Origin: Serendipita indica DSM 11827
Lineage: Eukaryota; Basidiomycota; Agaricomycetes; Sebacinales; Serendipitaceae
DNA length: 64,000 nucleotides
Direction of reading: 5' to 3'
NCBI GenBank assembly: GCA_910890315.1
Contig: CAJVGD010000045.1
Location: 62,001 to 126,000, forward strand
The notes under the pieces: generated by a model
Seen by the model: the letters and a program-made list of their open reading frames with translations, nothing else
Told to the model about the DNA's origin: nothing
Databases searched by the model: none
In this document: positions 34,949-46,991 of the stretch, in pieces
How the letters are laid out: each line of letters begins with the position of its first letter
Position numbering within the stretch: position 1 is the stretch's first letter
Made by a program: the position numbers and the translations under genes

Positions 34949-37533
34949 CTTGTGCGATCAAAAGGCGAAAGGTTAAAGTAAAGTCTGGAGAACGAAATGC
35001 AAGTGCTACATATATGCGCTGTAGACGCCGAGTCCAAGGTTGACTCACCGGACCCGTCATTCGTCTGGGATTGACTCGAGCTGGACCTGCTCATTCTATT
35101 GGACTCTTTTTCCCTACACAACTCAAACTATACCAGCACAACGTCTCATCCAGAGGACTATGTCTTCTCTAGAAACATGCATCGTAATTTGGAGATGATC
35201 TACAGCCCATACTCGCCACGAAAAGGCAACCGGAACTCATCTCCGACTTGATTTGCTCCTATTCGCATGAAATAAGTTCAAATCAGACCAAGAGCGTGCA
35301 AAATCTCCAGCATGCAAACTCTAGGAAGGATGCGCCGACCAGAGACATCCAGCCAATAACTGAGACAATTTGACCACAAACAAATTGAAGTAGGATGATC
35401 GAATATTACACGTTAAAAATAATAGGCCCTGGTTTCATTCGACTTCTCCCAGAGTGACCTGCAAAGCTAAGGGGAAACCGACCGTTGTCAGAGGCAAGGC
35501 CGCAGTGGTGGTGATTACTGTTGATTCCCTTTTGCTGTATGAAAATTCTGGATTGCTTGCATAACAGGGCCGGGCTGTTGCTGACCTGCCCCTGTTCCAC
35601 GTTGACCTGCTCCGGATCTATGAGGCTGCCTCGCCTGCTTTAGTTATTCCTGCTGTTTTTGCGCTCCGCTTCGGCCCTTCTCCTCTCTTCGGCCCTTTCT
35701 CGTTCTCTTCTCGCTTTCTCCCCTTTTCCCTCTTGATTGCTTCGTTGGCTGCAGCCCTCATTTTGTTTACTTCCTCTTGTCTCTTGGCTGTATCCCATTA
35801 GTTTTCTTATCTCTTTGGGCAGTCTGAGCGATTTGAAGGGTTCCTGTGAGCGCATTCCCCCCTTGATTTGCGATAAGATTCCCCAAGGCTCATCCTGCTG
35901 GAATGGGAGTACAGGGCGTGTAGCTCGGTGAGGAAGGAGTCCAAGGGGCATGTAGACCGACACGGTACCTGTAGCTCGGTGAAGGAGGAGCCCAAGGGGC
36001 AAGGACTCCAACCGAGGCTACGGCTGACTATGTACATGACTGTCTACTACATCATTATCGAGTCACAACAACAGAGCGATCCTCTCCCAGTCGCCCTGTG
36101 AGGAGGGGCAGTCCCTTCTAGGCAGCGAGGAGTCAGAAATCTCGCACTAATGTACATATACATAATTCATACTCACTTATATGATCTCACTGTAGGTGGA
36201 TCGTACCTTTCCTCTTCAATGGGCAAGTCAACCTATCGATCCGAACAATTTTGCGTTGCACTGTCTAATATACAGCTAATATGTCGAGGATAGGCAAACG
36301 AATCCTAGCTGACATCGCTAGACGCCTAGACTCGCAGATAATCTGTGTCAGAGGCTAGACCGGAGAACAATGATTAGCTGTGCATTGTCGGCATCCAAGA
36401 GCATTTTCGCACAAATAAAATCCTCTGAAATGCTACTTTCTCCATTCTCATTGTTCCCGAGAGTCGGCTGAGCGCCTCGACTTCTCATGAGCCAGGAGTA
36501 ACTTAAGAAAGGGGAGAGGTGAATGAAGGGATGAAGCAATAAAGAGTTGTAGTTCTGGCTATGAACTGTCACGAGTGATATACACGTGTTGGACACAAGC
36601 GTTTCGGACATATGGCGATCCGGTGTAGGTTGGAAAACATTGACGACAGTGGTGTCTTGAGCGATCTCGACGAACGACAATTCTGCGGACTGTATACTCT
36701 ACGTGTCACGCTGGAGCACGGAGTTGCACCACCAGACTCGAGATTCGTGTCCTCGAGGCACGCGTGTGATCTAACCCCTCAGCTCGAGCAACTACGTCAG
36801 GTCTCAACTTCAGAAGTCGGACAAGAGGCCAAAATGTCTGCTTCTGAAGACGATTGGGAGGGTTTAAATAATTGGAACCATGAGGGATGTGTGCGGGAGA
36901 CTAGAGGTATAGGGTGAGGGCACTAGCTGTTGCCAGTGCCTCAAGTTCGGTGGCTGTCGAACATCCCTGTTGTGTTATGCCGTTCCTGACATGAACTTCA
37001 CACTTAAATCTTCTCACTGGCATCAGTATACCGTTTCTGTATCTATCGAACATGGTCCGATCGCTTCTGCACAAGGCTCATTGCTCCTTGAAGTGGACCT
37101 CTCTCAAACCAATTTCGGGTTTAGTTGGCGTTATTGGGATGGTGTCTGGATGCTCTGCACTCCCAAACTGGAGAAGATCCTGCCTTCCCTCTCTGTCCGT
37201 AGCCCAAGCGTTGACGGAGGTGGCTCGGGTGATTCGTCTTGAGGAGACCGCTGAATATATCCGAAGGAGATATTCACTTGAAATTTGGTGTCAGGGGTGT
37301 CATGAATAGATAACAAGAGTTTAAAACCATTTTATACCATTTATGTCGACTCAACGGCTAGGCCTCTTACTAGCTCTAGAGACTCCCATTCGGTCAAAAG
37401 AAGGTAGCCGGAATATAAGAGAGACTCTCCGCCCTGAAAACGGGCGTCTAACTCAGGAAGAAACGGCCCTTGGCTTCGACTGACCAGTCGCGCTTATACG
37501 CGCCTAATCTTTGGACCTTCCAACATCCGGCTC
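34949..37533. other. Intergenic region with low-complexity patch, no supportable gene
   Basis: Nothing convincing. At 35640-36011 a minus-strand frame of 123 residues has a Lys/Arg/Glu-rich end (RRERERAEERRRAEAER) and two imperfect direct repeats of GLLLHRAT/GLLPHRAT type (DNA repeat CTCGGTGA...CCCAAGGGGCA near 35925-36000). It may be a fragment of a mobile element or a chance frame in a purine-rich strand. The 36.3-37.4 kb part holds only short frames. Confidence 0.45.
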
Positions 37534-38474
37534 ATGTTTACGACACCTTTTATACTTTTTGTTATACTTTATTTCCTCTCTAACCTGGGATGGTGCCAGA
37601 ATCTCGTTCTCAATGGCGATTTTGAGCTCGGAACTGGTGCTTCGCCCGCGAATTGGTCCGTGGAAGGTGAGCATGCATCTCCGGGATCCCGATTTCATTA
37701 CTCATGTTCACCTTACATAATGATAAACTCACTGAACATAGGCACATACCAGATTGTCACCGGCCAGAACAATTCTCGACACGCCGTCGCGATTGGCGGT
37801 CTCAAACCCGCAAGGGCGGGGACGCTCGTCCAGGCTATCACCACGTCACCCAATGTCACCTATGAGCTCTCCTTTTGGGCCGCGTATGACGATGCGTACG
37901 CACACTTGCACGGCGGTGGCCGAATGATCCAAGTCCACTTCGGCCAAGGTATTTGGGAAGTCAATCCCGTTGACGAGAATTGGGTGAAATATGTCGTCAG
38001 CGCCAAAGGCAAGGGCGAGGGGGATGCAGTCGCCTTTGTGGTTTACGACTTGGATCAAGCGAGGTTTGTGATTGACAGTGTCAGCCTTGTTCCAGCGTAC
38101 GTATCTGTTTTACACGGCTGTTCCGTCCCCTGATACATGCTGTTAGTGCGTCTTCAAATGCGACGACCACGAATGCGACCTCATTATCGCCGCCTACTAT
38201 CACTCCCACACCGACATTCGCAACGTCGGTATCGAGTGCATCTGTAGCATTAGTATCCTTGATTCCCATCACTACTAGTGGAGCAAGTCTCGTCAATGGG
38301 ACAGCGACCAGCTTTGCGACGACCACCGTCTTTGTCGACTCGCCCCTCCCAACTCAATCGTCTGCAGCTCCCTCCAAGACACTAGATTGGAAGGCGATTG
38401 TTGGAATCACATGCGGTACAATCACAGTTGTTGCAGTTGCGAGTACGCTATTATATTGTTTCTGTAGACGATAG
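37534..38474 (+). CDS. Secreted/cell-surface protein with galactose-binding-like domain and C-terminal TM helix
   Basis: Three exons (37534-37666, 37742-38096, 38147-38474) encode 271 residues. The N terminus is a clear signal peptide (FTTPFILFVILYFLSNLGW). The mature start QNLVLNGDFELG and later TYELSFWAAYDD, WVKYVVSAKG and ARFVIDSVSLVPA match the jelly-roll carbohydrate-binding folds of the CBM4_9/DUF642 kind. A Ser/Thr-rich stalk and one hydrophobic helix (IVGITCGTITVVAVASTLLY) follow, with a tiny CFCRR tail. The protein is probably displayed on the plasma membrane facing the wall. A retained first intron would keep the frame open for a few codons more, but splicing gives SVEGTYQIV. Confidence 0.75.
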
Positions 38475-38559
38475 TCCCGTATAATGCGATCCACGACATA
38501 ATGATATAGTCTGAAATCATCAGCAAGTTGTCATTTTGAGCCGGAAAACGTACCCCAAG

Positions 38560-40215
38560 TTAAGCCATATCCATTGGCTCGCCATAGAATTCTTCGCCCT
38601 CTTCGCCCTCGTCTGATGAGTCTGCACCTTCCTCCATTGCGTCGCGCTCCCGCTGAGCACGGTGTTCGGCCATAATTTGCTCCCGCAAAGCTAGCTTTCC
38701 CTCGAGGTCGGCCGTCATCTTGGCCACAGCATTGATAAAGCGCGTCTACGCAGATGATCTCAGTCACCATCCGAGAAAATAACTGAACACAAAACGCACC
38801 TTGAGAGCCACATTGGTAACCTTGGCAATATCTTCATTCTTTTTCGCAATTGCCGTCTCGAGCTGCCGAATTTCATCGTCGACGAGCTTTTTGGCGCCAC
38901 TATACTCTTCGTCATCATCGTCTTCATCTTCTCCAGAGTCACTCCCACTCCCACTCCCGCTACCACTTCCTTCGCCATCGCTTCCTCCTTCACTCGCCTC
39001 TTCTTCTTCTTCCTCTTCTTCCTCTTCCTCTGACGCTTCACGGAGTGCGTCCGCTATGGCTGCAGCGAAAATCTCGTCATCGTTTTCCTCTTTCACATCA
39101 CCCGCATCAGAGGCATTCTCGTCGGGTGTCGCTGGAGGGAAGACTTGGGCAATGTACTCCGAGTCGGACAAGTCCTCTGCAGCGTCTTCAATCACACGTT
39201 CCTCGACACGCGAGCAATTCTTTTCTTCAGCCAGCAGACGTGCGACTTCGTTTTCGACAGTCTCAATTGCCTTTGCGCGAATCGTCAGGCGCAAGCAAAC
39301 GGAGAAAAGAGGCGACAATACCTGTCTATTGAGTCGCTTTCGGAAGCGTCGTTTGCGGACGTGGCGCAGTGGAGGTGTCATACCGTGCGGCCAAACGAAT
39401 TCGTTGGCGTTGAACGCCCTTTTCTGCGCGAGCAGCGCGTCTTCGTTGGGAAGTGTTGCCTCATCTACAACGAGCATCTATCATATTGTCAGAAACGTTT
39501 GTTTGACCTAATTGAAAGCCTACCTGGCAGATGTCGGCGACCTTGAACATGTGCTTGTTGTCGAGCGTCTTGGATGATTCGACAATACTGGGCATGTCGA
39601 CCAATTTAGCAGGATGAAGTGAGTCTCCGATATGAAATACAGCTCTTCTAGGATCTAGACGCTTATGAATAACCGTACAATTTGACATTGGCAACCCACT
39701 TCACCTTTAAACTTGAACCAGATATCTGGTGCAGTGCCACGTTTGCTAGCAATCTCTCGAAGCCTATCACAGTCTTTTCCAGGCGGCATCTTGAGAATAA
39801 ACTGCTCTTCAAACACCAACTCTTCATCTTCCGAGTCCAAATCGCGATCATACGGGCCCAAAAAGCTCTGACGTCTCCCATCTGCCCCTTCGCTGACTTT
39901 AAGCTTGAGTTTGGGCATCCATTTGGGCCTATTCGCAAACGCCGTCCCGGAGCGCGTTGTTCTGTCGCCAGGGGCTCCCTCACCTCCACCATTCCCGCCC
40001 GTAGACGATGGAGTGAGATAATCTGGGAGATATTCATCGGTAGGCGATGGAGGTTCAGCGAAAGAGGTGCCAGTCGCTGCGCGCTTTCGTAATGAGCGGC
40101 CACCTGTGGTTGTCGCTTGTTCTGACGCGTCTGGAAGAGGTGTAGGAGGTGCTTGTAAGCCTTGGGATGTAGCTGGAGCGGCGACGGCCGCTGATGATGA
40201 AGGCTGGTCGGACAT
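38560..40215 (-). CDS. TAF7: TFIID subunit TAF7
   Basis: Five exons (40215-39705, 39654-39524, 39477-39322, 39270-38800, 38745-38560) encode 484 residues. TAF7 is a TFIID component that binds TAF1 and controls its activity at RNA polymerase II promoters. The TAFII55 N-terminal domain is plain: EEQFILKMPPGKDCDRLREI, then DIWFKFKDPRRAVFHIGD, then LHPAKLVDMPSIVESSKTLD, then NKHMFKVADICQMLVVD, then the FVWPHGMTPPLRHVRKRRFR segment. A strongly acidic tract follows (about 12 consecutive Glu, then a Gly-Ser-rich run and DEDDDDEE), then a coiled-coil helix (VDDEIRQLETAIAKKNEDIA), and an acidic end. ATG 40215 opens MSDQPSSSAAV. A basic, Ser-rich lead of about 150 residues precedes the domain. Confidence 0.93.
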
Positions 40216-40345
40216 GGTCAACGCTCAAGAAGTGATCCACCGTCACCAGTCAATAATTCACTCGGGACAATTCCCTTGTAGAGCATGATGAATCCGAGAA
40301 TGGATATATATTTGTGATACGCTGAGTCATATGGAAGGACAATGA

Positions 40346-41039
40346 TTAGAAGAGCATCGCTGTAAGCCCGAGGAGACCAGCTGCACTCCATGCTGCTCCA
40401 ATCCTCTCAACGTTGGCAAACCCAGCACCTGGAGTAGATGTAGTGGTAGCACCTGTAGAGGTTGCTGACGCCTGGCCGGTATGCGACCCCGTGTGCGATC
40501 CAGTCACGGAGCCATGCGTATCCGTCGTTCCGGAACCAGAGCTCGTGGGAGGTGCTTGTCCTTGAGCAACAGCCTGGAAGGTTGCCAGGTTATTTCCTGG
40601 GTTGACCGCAAAGACCTACAAGTATGAGACGAAAGCTTGACTCTCGGGACCGGAGAAGCGTACCATTCCGACTCGACAATGATTTCCAACATCGCAATAT
40701 ACCCATGTGGGCTCGGTCGAGTTGATAGTAATCTGGAATGACCCACTCGTCACCCTATAGGTATCCTGAATCAGTAGACGGCAGCGAAAAGTAGAAAGAG
40801 AATTCGCACTGTCCAGAGTCAAAGCCACCCTCCTTTCGAACGCATGGATTTGCAAGTGTGCTCTCTACAGCCGAGTGAAAGCTGGAGAACTGGAATGTGA
40901 CCGTATCACCAACGACGGCGTCGGAGACATGGTCGGGCACAAACGTGTTTGCCCCGTTTTCGCCGACTGCGACATCATAGTTCTTTGCACCGACGAGCGA
41001 AATCCCAACAAAGACAGAGGCGACGTATTTTGCGAGCAT
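40346..41039 (-). CDS. GPI-type serine-rich cupredoxin, paralog 1
   Basis: Three exons (41039-40810, 40754-40664, 40615-40346) encode 196 residues. Signal peptide MLAKYVASVFVGISLVGA, then a plastocyanin-like domain: NYDVAVGENG, VGDTVTFQFSSFHSAVEST and VYCDVGNHCRVGMVF. The FH His plus Cys, His and Met of the C-x4-H-x4-M pattern form a complete type-1 copper site. A Ser/Thr/Gly-rich stalk and a hydrophobic tail (GLLGLTAMLF) indicate a GPI anchor. Exons 1 and 2 have the same lengths (230 and 91 nt) as the two plus-strand paralogs at 49.9 and 51.6 kb. Small fungal cupredoxins of this kind are extracellular serine-rich proteins with little-known roles. Confidence 0.88.
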
Positions 41040-41825
41040 TTTCTAGTATTTACCTACGAGTCGTGGTCGGGGAAGAGTTTCGCACGGCTCGACCTGAGAA
41101 GATGGATGAGACAATGCCAAGAGACGAGCCCCACATGAAACCCCGATAAACTCCGCTAGTCTCGGCATTCAAAGCGTATGAGTCTCTATGTGGATGGAAT
41201 TCAACGAACCAAGTCTTTAGGATCCCAAAGTCCAAAGGACAAATCAATTGGGCGTCGCTTAGTACTGATTTCCACCGCCGTTGGACCAAGATAATCAAGT
41301 TTAAAACGAAGCCTATGACTAAATTCCCTGGAGATCAACAGAAGCAATATTAGCACCGGGCAGCAAAAGCCCAATTAATCGCCAGGAACACTCAAGAGGG
41401 TCAGTCGACGCACCCAATATGTTTCCATTATGCTATATCGGGCTCTCTGCGCGTTAAGCAAAGAGCCAACACAAATGTTCGCCTGGTCAATTCCAACTTG
41501 GACCCAGCGTCTGCCGCGTTGAAAAGTCATGGCCACCATAAACTACAGAGAGTGCGCCCACCTTCATATACATCATGTAGTATGACTCGTTGACTGATAA
41601 TGATACGTATAGCACTCAGTGCCGCGATATCTTGCAGACGCTCAAGGATCATGTGAACAAGACTCGGTAGGTCGTGATTTCGTACCATTCTCAACCCAGA
41701 TTTCCTTTAATTATATCATCTACTGCATTTGTCGCGCTTTCTGTGGTATCTGGCCCGAGACTGACATCTGGCGTTGTGGCCCCAGCACGCCGTTTGACGA
41801 ATCAATACCAGCGTATGAGAGACAA
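41040..41825. other. Divergent intergenic region between cupredoxin and F-box genes
   Basis: Holds the upstream regions of two divergent genes. A frame open from about 41619 runs into the F-box gene's first exon, so an upstream start or leader exon is possible, but the only Met codons close to the domain are at 41826 and just after. Confidence 0.4.
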
Positions 41826-44154
41826 ATGCTTATGAGAAAGATGGACGAACAAACAAGACTCATCAAGCAAGCCATGTCCTCACTCTTGTCTGGGATTGGC
41901 AACGATCGCAACTGGGTATGCCACCCTCGAGAACTAGTCATCATCTGACATAATTTGGTCAGTTTGCTCCAATCTCCATGCTAATGGACGATATCCTCAT
42001 CGAGATATGGATGTTGCTCCCCCTCCGGGACCGCATCTCCGCCGCCCAAGTTTGTCAACGTTGGAGGGTCGTGGCGCTCGATACCAAGTCGTTATGGACA
42101 GAGATCAATATCGAAGTCTTTAGTAGTCGCAAAATAACCGCGCTGCTCGAGCGCAGTGGTCATTCGCCGCTCACCATTACCGCTGGAAACAAAAAGCTCG
42201 ATAAATGGTGTCTGAACAACATGGTACCTCCATACCCGACTCCTCGTCCATCAGGCCTCTTCGGCCAGCCACCAATGCCGCCGCCCGGACAAATGCGGCC
42301 TCCAGTCGATCGAACCAATCTCAAAGCCTACTTTTTCCACCAATTCACCTTCGACAAGATCATTGGACGAGCTGAGCGACTCGAGGCGGCGGTCGGCGTC
42401 GATAAAAGTCACTATGTGACATACCGAACGCTCAAGACGCCCATGCCATATCTCAAGAGCCTTGTCCTCCGAGAGGATACACGAGTCAACCCGTGGGGAG
42501 CTGGGTCCATTTCAGCCAATCAGGAAAAGTATCGCAAGTATAGGGAGATGCCAGACATCTTCTTTGGTGGCGTGACGCCCCAATTGCGAGAGGTATCCTT
42601 TACGCTCATTCATGCGCCATGGAACGACCCCATCTATCGCGATCTCACCCGGCTCAAACTCTCCACGACAAGGACGCGTGCAAAACCGAGCGAGATGCTT
42701 CGGTTGTTGGCCAATTGTCCACAGCTCGTCTACCTTGGCATTCATGAGACTATGTCACCCATTGTACAAAATCACCTCCCCAATCTTGGGGAAACGCCAA
42801 TCTATTTAGACCCCACAGAGGAGATGGACATGGTCTTTTTAAACCATCTCAAACGATTCAACCTCGAAGAATCGGACGCTGCCGTCTTCCCCAAGCTAAT
42901 GTCTAGAATCCGCGCGCCAGTTCTTGAAAACCCAATGTTACTTATACCCGACACATCGTGTTTGATGGATTATCGCGATGGAGGGAAGCCATACGAAGCA
43001 TTGAGACTTTCCTTTTCTCAGACGACTGGGCTCCAGATTACCGGTAATCATGGCCAGCTCAACGTGTCTGGAGTCGGCAACAGGCGAGCCAAATCGCCTC
43101 GTTTTGCAAGAGAGGATGGGTGGAGTGTCTGTTGCCGACCACGAACGCGTACGTGTTTCACACCGATGCAAGGTCTCGTACTCATACTCACTCAGGTGTC
43201 ATCCCCACCCTACCCGCGTACGCCAATGGCAATACGACAAACGCAGCGTGGAATCCAGTGGCACAACTTCACCCTTCGAGCGGCATCAACCCATTGTGCG
43301 ACTTGCTCCAGTTTTTGCATGTCATGGAACGCACCGGGGTCGTGTACTCGCAGATTGAAAAGTTGAGTATTGCAGGCACCATGGATGGTACAGTATACCG
43401 AAGCGTATTTTCGCGATGCTTCAACCTCAAGGCGCTCGTCGTGTCGACGGCAGGAGGCCTCAACGTGCTCAAGGAATATATGCAAGATCGACATTGCCCA
43501 TCTCTGGCCTGGCTTCACCTCGAGCGGTACTCTGAACCAGCGAACGAGTTGGCGGACTGGCTTGAACTCCGCAAGCAGAGTGGACACCCTCTCCGACGTG
43601 TGATCGTGAGTGTACACACGATATTACATCCGCCCAATGGGAATGCGAATTGGAATTTCGCTCCAGTGGCGCAGGAATCGAGCACGCTTGATGCCGAGAC
43701 GAAGCGGCGGATCGAAGCGGCGCTCGAGCCCGGTTTACCTGGGCGTACTCAACGATTCGAGTGGCGGACGGCGAGACCGTTTATTAGCCCGAATATCTAC
43801 GATTTGGCGAGTCAATGGGATGAAGAAGAAGAGGAGCGAGCAGAGTTTGAAAAGATGGCTACTCAAGTTGGGTTGACGGGGGAGAGTATGCGGTCTGTCC
43901 TCGATTTGACGACGCGAGGTGGTGAAGCTATGGATATTGTTGATGAATATCCTACGCCGACGTTGTTGCCCCTCAATACGGACGTATCAGAGGAGGAAGG
44001 CATTCATACGAGCATTGGATCACCTGTGAGTCCAGAGACGCCGATACCGCCCCTGAATCTGGGCAATATGATGCCCATGTACGGGCAGACGATGACCGAC
44101 TTTGATGAAGATGAAGAGTGGGACTTTGGCTTTGGGCCGTCGATGTGGTTGTAG
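41826..44154 (+). CDS. F-box protein with leucine-rich-repeat-like region
   Basis: Proposed exons 41826-41915, 41963-43063 and 43111-44154 encode 744 residues. An F-box near residues 35-80 (MDDILIEIWMLLPLRDRISA, then QVCQRWRVVALDT) would bind Skp1 in an SCF ubiquitin ligase. The central part has the irregular leucine pattern of Agaricomycete F-box families (LKSLVLREDTR, LREVSFTLIHAPW, LVYLGIHETM). The end is acidic (DFDEDEEWDFGFG). A short N-terminal helix (RKMDEQTRLIKQAM) precedes the F-box. Intron 2 (47 nt, donor GTGTCT, acceptor TTTTGCAAG) is the best in-frame solution for the frame change near 43.1 kb; a one-base sequence error is the alternative. The target is unknown. Such F-box genes are greatly expanded in Agaricomycetes. 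Confidence 0.78.
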
Positions 44155-44764
44155 ACAATTGCTGTAGCTGTATCCTGTATGAAATTCCATTTACACTCTA
44201 TAATTTTTTTTTCATTAGTAATATGAGCGAAGTACCCCGTGCCTTGGACCCGGCTCTGTCAGCCGGACAAGTGTGGAGAGGGCGGGCCGCTGATACAAAG
44301 GGTCGCATAAACGATCTCGACTGTGCAAGACGGCGAATGCGACGAGGGTTGATGAGCTTCAGACGATGAAGAAGAGCAGCTGGACAAACTTCTGGCGTGG
44401 ATTTTCCGTATGTATGGGATGAAATTTGATAGTCGAAAGGATCCGAGAGTATAGGAAGAATATAGGTAGGTACAAAGTGTATTTTTGGGGGAATTTTATA
44501 GATAGCTAAACGTCGGACTTTCTTGGTGGACAGGGCGCATGGGCCCGGGCCGAGGACGGAGTTGGGACGGAGTGTGGACCCGTCGAATTGGATGGAGAAC
44601 ACGCTCTCAACCCAAGGTTAAAAAGCACGCCGTCTTCCAGTTGGGAGCTTTTGAGAAGACCACTTGGACTCGTCGTCCTTTGCCGCTCCTTGGACTCTTC
44701 CTCGTCCGTCCACCCCGTCGAAATCATCTTTCAACTCTCAGTCAAGTAGATAATTTTTTCTACA
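44155..44764. other. Intergenic, promoter of the aldolase gene
   Basis: No supportable gene. A minus-strand frame at 44198-44602 has no recognisable motif and ends in a Lys run at an A/T tract. The 60 bases before 44765 look like a leader (CTCAGTCAAGTAGATAAT then a T run). Confidence 0.4.
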
Positions 44765-46331
44765 ATGCCCACTGCAAACGGCACACACGTCTCCCGCCCT
44801 CTGAAGCCTGGCGTTTTCGCCCCCATTCCTACCTTTTTCCTCGAGGGCTCCCAGGACATTGGTACGTTGTCTCCCTCGTGTTTACTGGCTTCCTAGGATC
44901 TCAACGCTAATCGCTTGTCCTCGTGCGCTTCTTATATCATCTAATCGCACCATTCCTCCGCAAATTTACGACGTGTGGACGCCACTATTAGACATTCCAA
45001 CCCTCAAGAAGCATGTCGCCCATGTCGGCTCGGCTGGAGTCGGAATCGTCATGTGTGGCTCTATGGGCGAGGCCCACCATTTGACTGCAGACGAACGGAT
45101 TCAAGTCGTCAAAGCTGCTCGTGAAGCACTCGACGAGGCTGGACTCACTACAGTGCCCATTATCGCCGGTACAGGAGCTGGCTCGACAAGGGAGACAATC
45201 AAGTTGAGCAAGGACGCTGCTCAGGCTGGTGCAGACTATACCATTGTCATTCCCTCGGGTTATTTCGCTGGTGCACTCGCCAATGATCGACTGGCCATCA
45301 AGACTTTCTTCAAAGAAGTCGCCGAGGGAAGCCCGTTACCCGTCATGGTCTACAATTGTACGTGCGCATCTCTTAATTCTTGATTGCATAGAGAAGGATT
45401 AAAACGACACCCCCCCATCGATTAGATCCTGGCGCCTCTGGAGGTATCGACATGGATTCCGACTTGATTGAGGAAATGGCGGCGGAGATTCCAAACCTCT
45501 GCGGGGTCAAACTCACATGCGGAAATGTCGGCAAACTCACGCGTATCGCCGCGACAGTTTCGATTCCCTCGTTTGCAAAGGAGCACCCGCGGAAGAACAA
45601 GGATGCTCCGTACGTCTTCTTTTCTTTCGACTCTCCAAGTAACAAAATCCCTCTGAAACACGATGTGTAGCTTCCTCGTTCTCGGTGGATTCATCGACTT
45701 TTTGCTCCCGTCCTTGTACGCAAATGCCCATGGAGCCATTACCGGTCTTGCCAACTTGTACCCGCACACCATTGCTGCACTCTGGAATGCATCTCTTGCG
45801 ACGCTTCCAACCGCTACTGGTCACGCATCCGACGCTGTCCAACGCCTCGAGCAAGCACAGCACCTGCAGGGGATTGTCGCGCGTGCCGATAGAACCATTG
45901 CGGTCTCGGGCATTGCAGGAACCAAGTGGCTATTGGAGAGGAAGCACGGCTACGGTGGTGTATGCCGACGTCCGCTCGGACCGCTGCCGGCGTCTGTAGG
46001 CGAGGTTCTCGCGAAGCACAAGCACGTTGTCGATATCTCCCAAGTCGAGAGCGAGTTGGAAAAGGCGCACAAGACCAAACCTTACTCTTCGACCCCGGCT
46101 GTGATCAAAGCGACGAATGGTGTCCAGAATGGTGTGCCGGTAAGCAGTAGCCAAGAAAGCTCGTCCACTCCTACATCTTCACTCTCGCCTGCTACGCCCT
46201 CGACGAGTGCTGAGAACGATCAGTCATCGGTCACGGGAAAGAAGAAGAGCCATTCGCGCTCAGGTTCCCTTTCGAATAGCGTCCGGTCGCTGTTTGGTTC
46301 GATGAAGCGCAAAAAGGCGACGGTGGCATGA
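44765..46331 (+). CDS. DapA-family (class I) aldolase with long Ser-rich basic tail
   Basis: Four exons (44765-44861, 44992-45357, 45426-45609, 45671-46331) encode 435 residues. It belongs to the dihydrodipicolinate synthase/N-acetylneuraminate lyase superfamily. Seen: GVFAPIPTFF at strand 1; GSMGEAHHLTADERI; PIIAGTGAGSTRETI; VMVYNYPGASGG with the catalytic Tyr; CGVKLTCGNVGKL with the Schiff-base Lys; and GGFIDFLLPSLYANAHGAI. Fungi make lysine by the aminoadipate route, so a role in lysine synthesis is unlikely; a 2-keto-3-deoxy sugar acid or hydroxy-oxoglutarate aldolase role is more probable. The last 85 residues are unusual: a Ser/Thr/Pro-rich stretch ending KKKSHSRSGSLSNSVRSLFG then KRKK, absent from normal family members. 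Confidence 0.85.
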
Positions 46332-46991
46332 TCCGTCTTCCCTTCCTCGTTGATTCCCCTTCCAGCACCACGCACGCCATCATGTTCCTTCTTTTTTTGG
46401 TCTCTGTGCAATACAACCGTGTTTACCTCATATTTCAGGTCCTGACAACTGCGTGACGTGGATATGATCGCGTTCTAGTGGAGGCTCGGGTAGAGCTATT
46501 ACTCCGACATGTGTCCATTTGAAGTGTCGAGAGTCTCGTGAATATTACGTGTTGCAGCGATTGAAGCGCTTTGTTTGAAAGAGGACGAATAGAAGTGTCG
46601 TTTTGGTATACCATGGATTGTGAAATGGCAGCTATTCGCCGTCTGGACTTTCGCGGGGGAAAGATTGAAAGCTGGCTCCCGTCGGGCGTTGCTGTCCGTC
46701 CCGGGACGACTTTTCCCGTTGTATCTGCCAAGACTTTTGTTTTTTGATCGGTTTCAAAGTGTACAAAACCATGGTCGGTCTTCCTCTCTGCTCAGATGAG
46801 ATCGTGGCGCGGGTGCAGGGTGGCGACTTGCTTTTTGGTTCCGACCGCCCGAGCCGTTTGGACTGCTCGCGTCGCTTTCTCTTCTTCTATTCGCCATTTT
46901 CTTTTTCCAGTTTATTTTCTTTTTATTTTATACCCTATCTATCTGCAACGACAATCATACGACGCGCTTTCATACCTAGTACAATACCTCG
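46332..46991. other. Intergenic, pyrimidine-rich leader of the next gene
   Basis: No supportable gene. The last 130 bases before 46992 are strongly T/C rich (TTTCTTTTCC-like runs), as in fungal promoters near the transcription start. Confidence 0.45.

Noticed and set aside
35640-36011. A Lys/Arg/Glu-rich frame as part of a mobile-element protein.
   Set aside because: Only composition supports it. No domain motif, ends or partner genes are visible.
38801-39511. A 236-residue Ser-rich open frame on the plus strand.
   Set aside because: It is the antisense of the TAF7 acidic tract; Glu-rich codons read as Ser on the other strand.
43064-43110. A frameshift breaking the F-box gene near 43.1 kb.
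   Set aside because: A 47-nt GT...AG intron with a pyrimidine-rich acceptor restores the frame, so a break is not needed.
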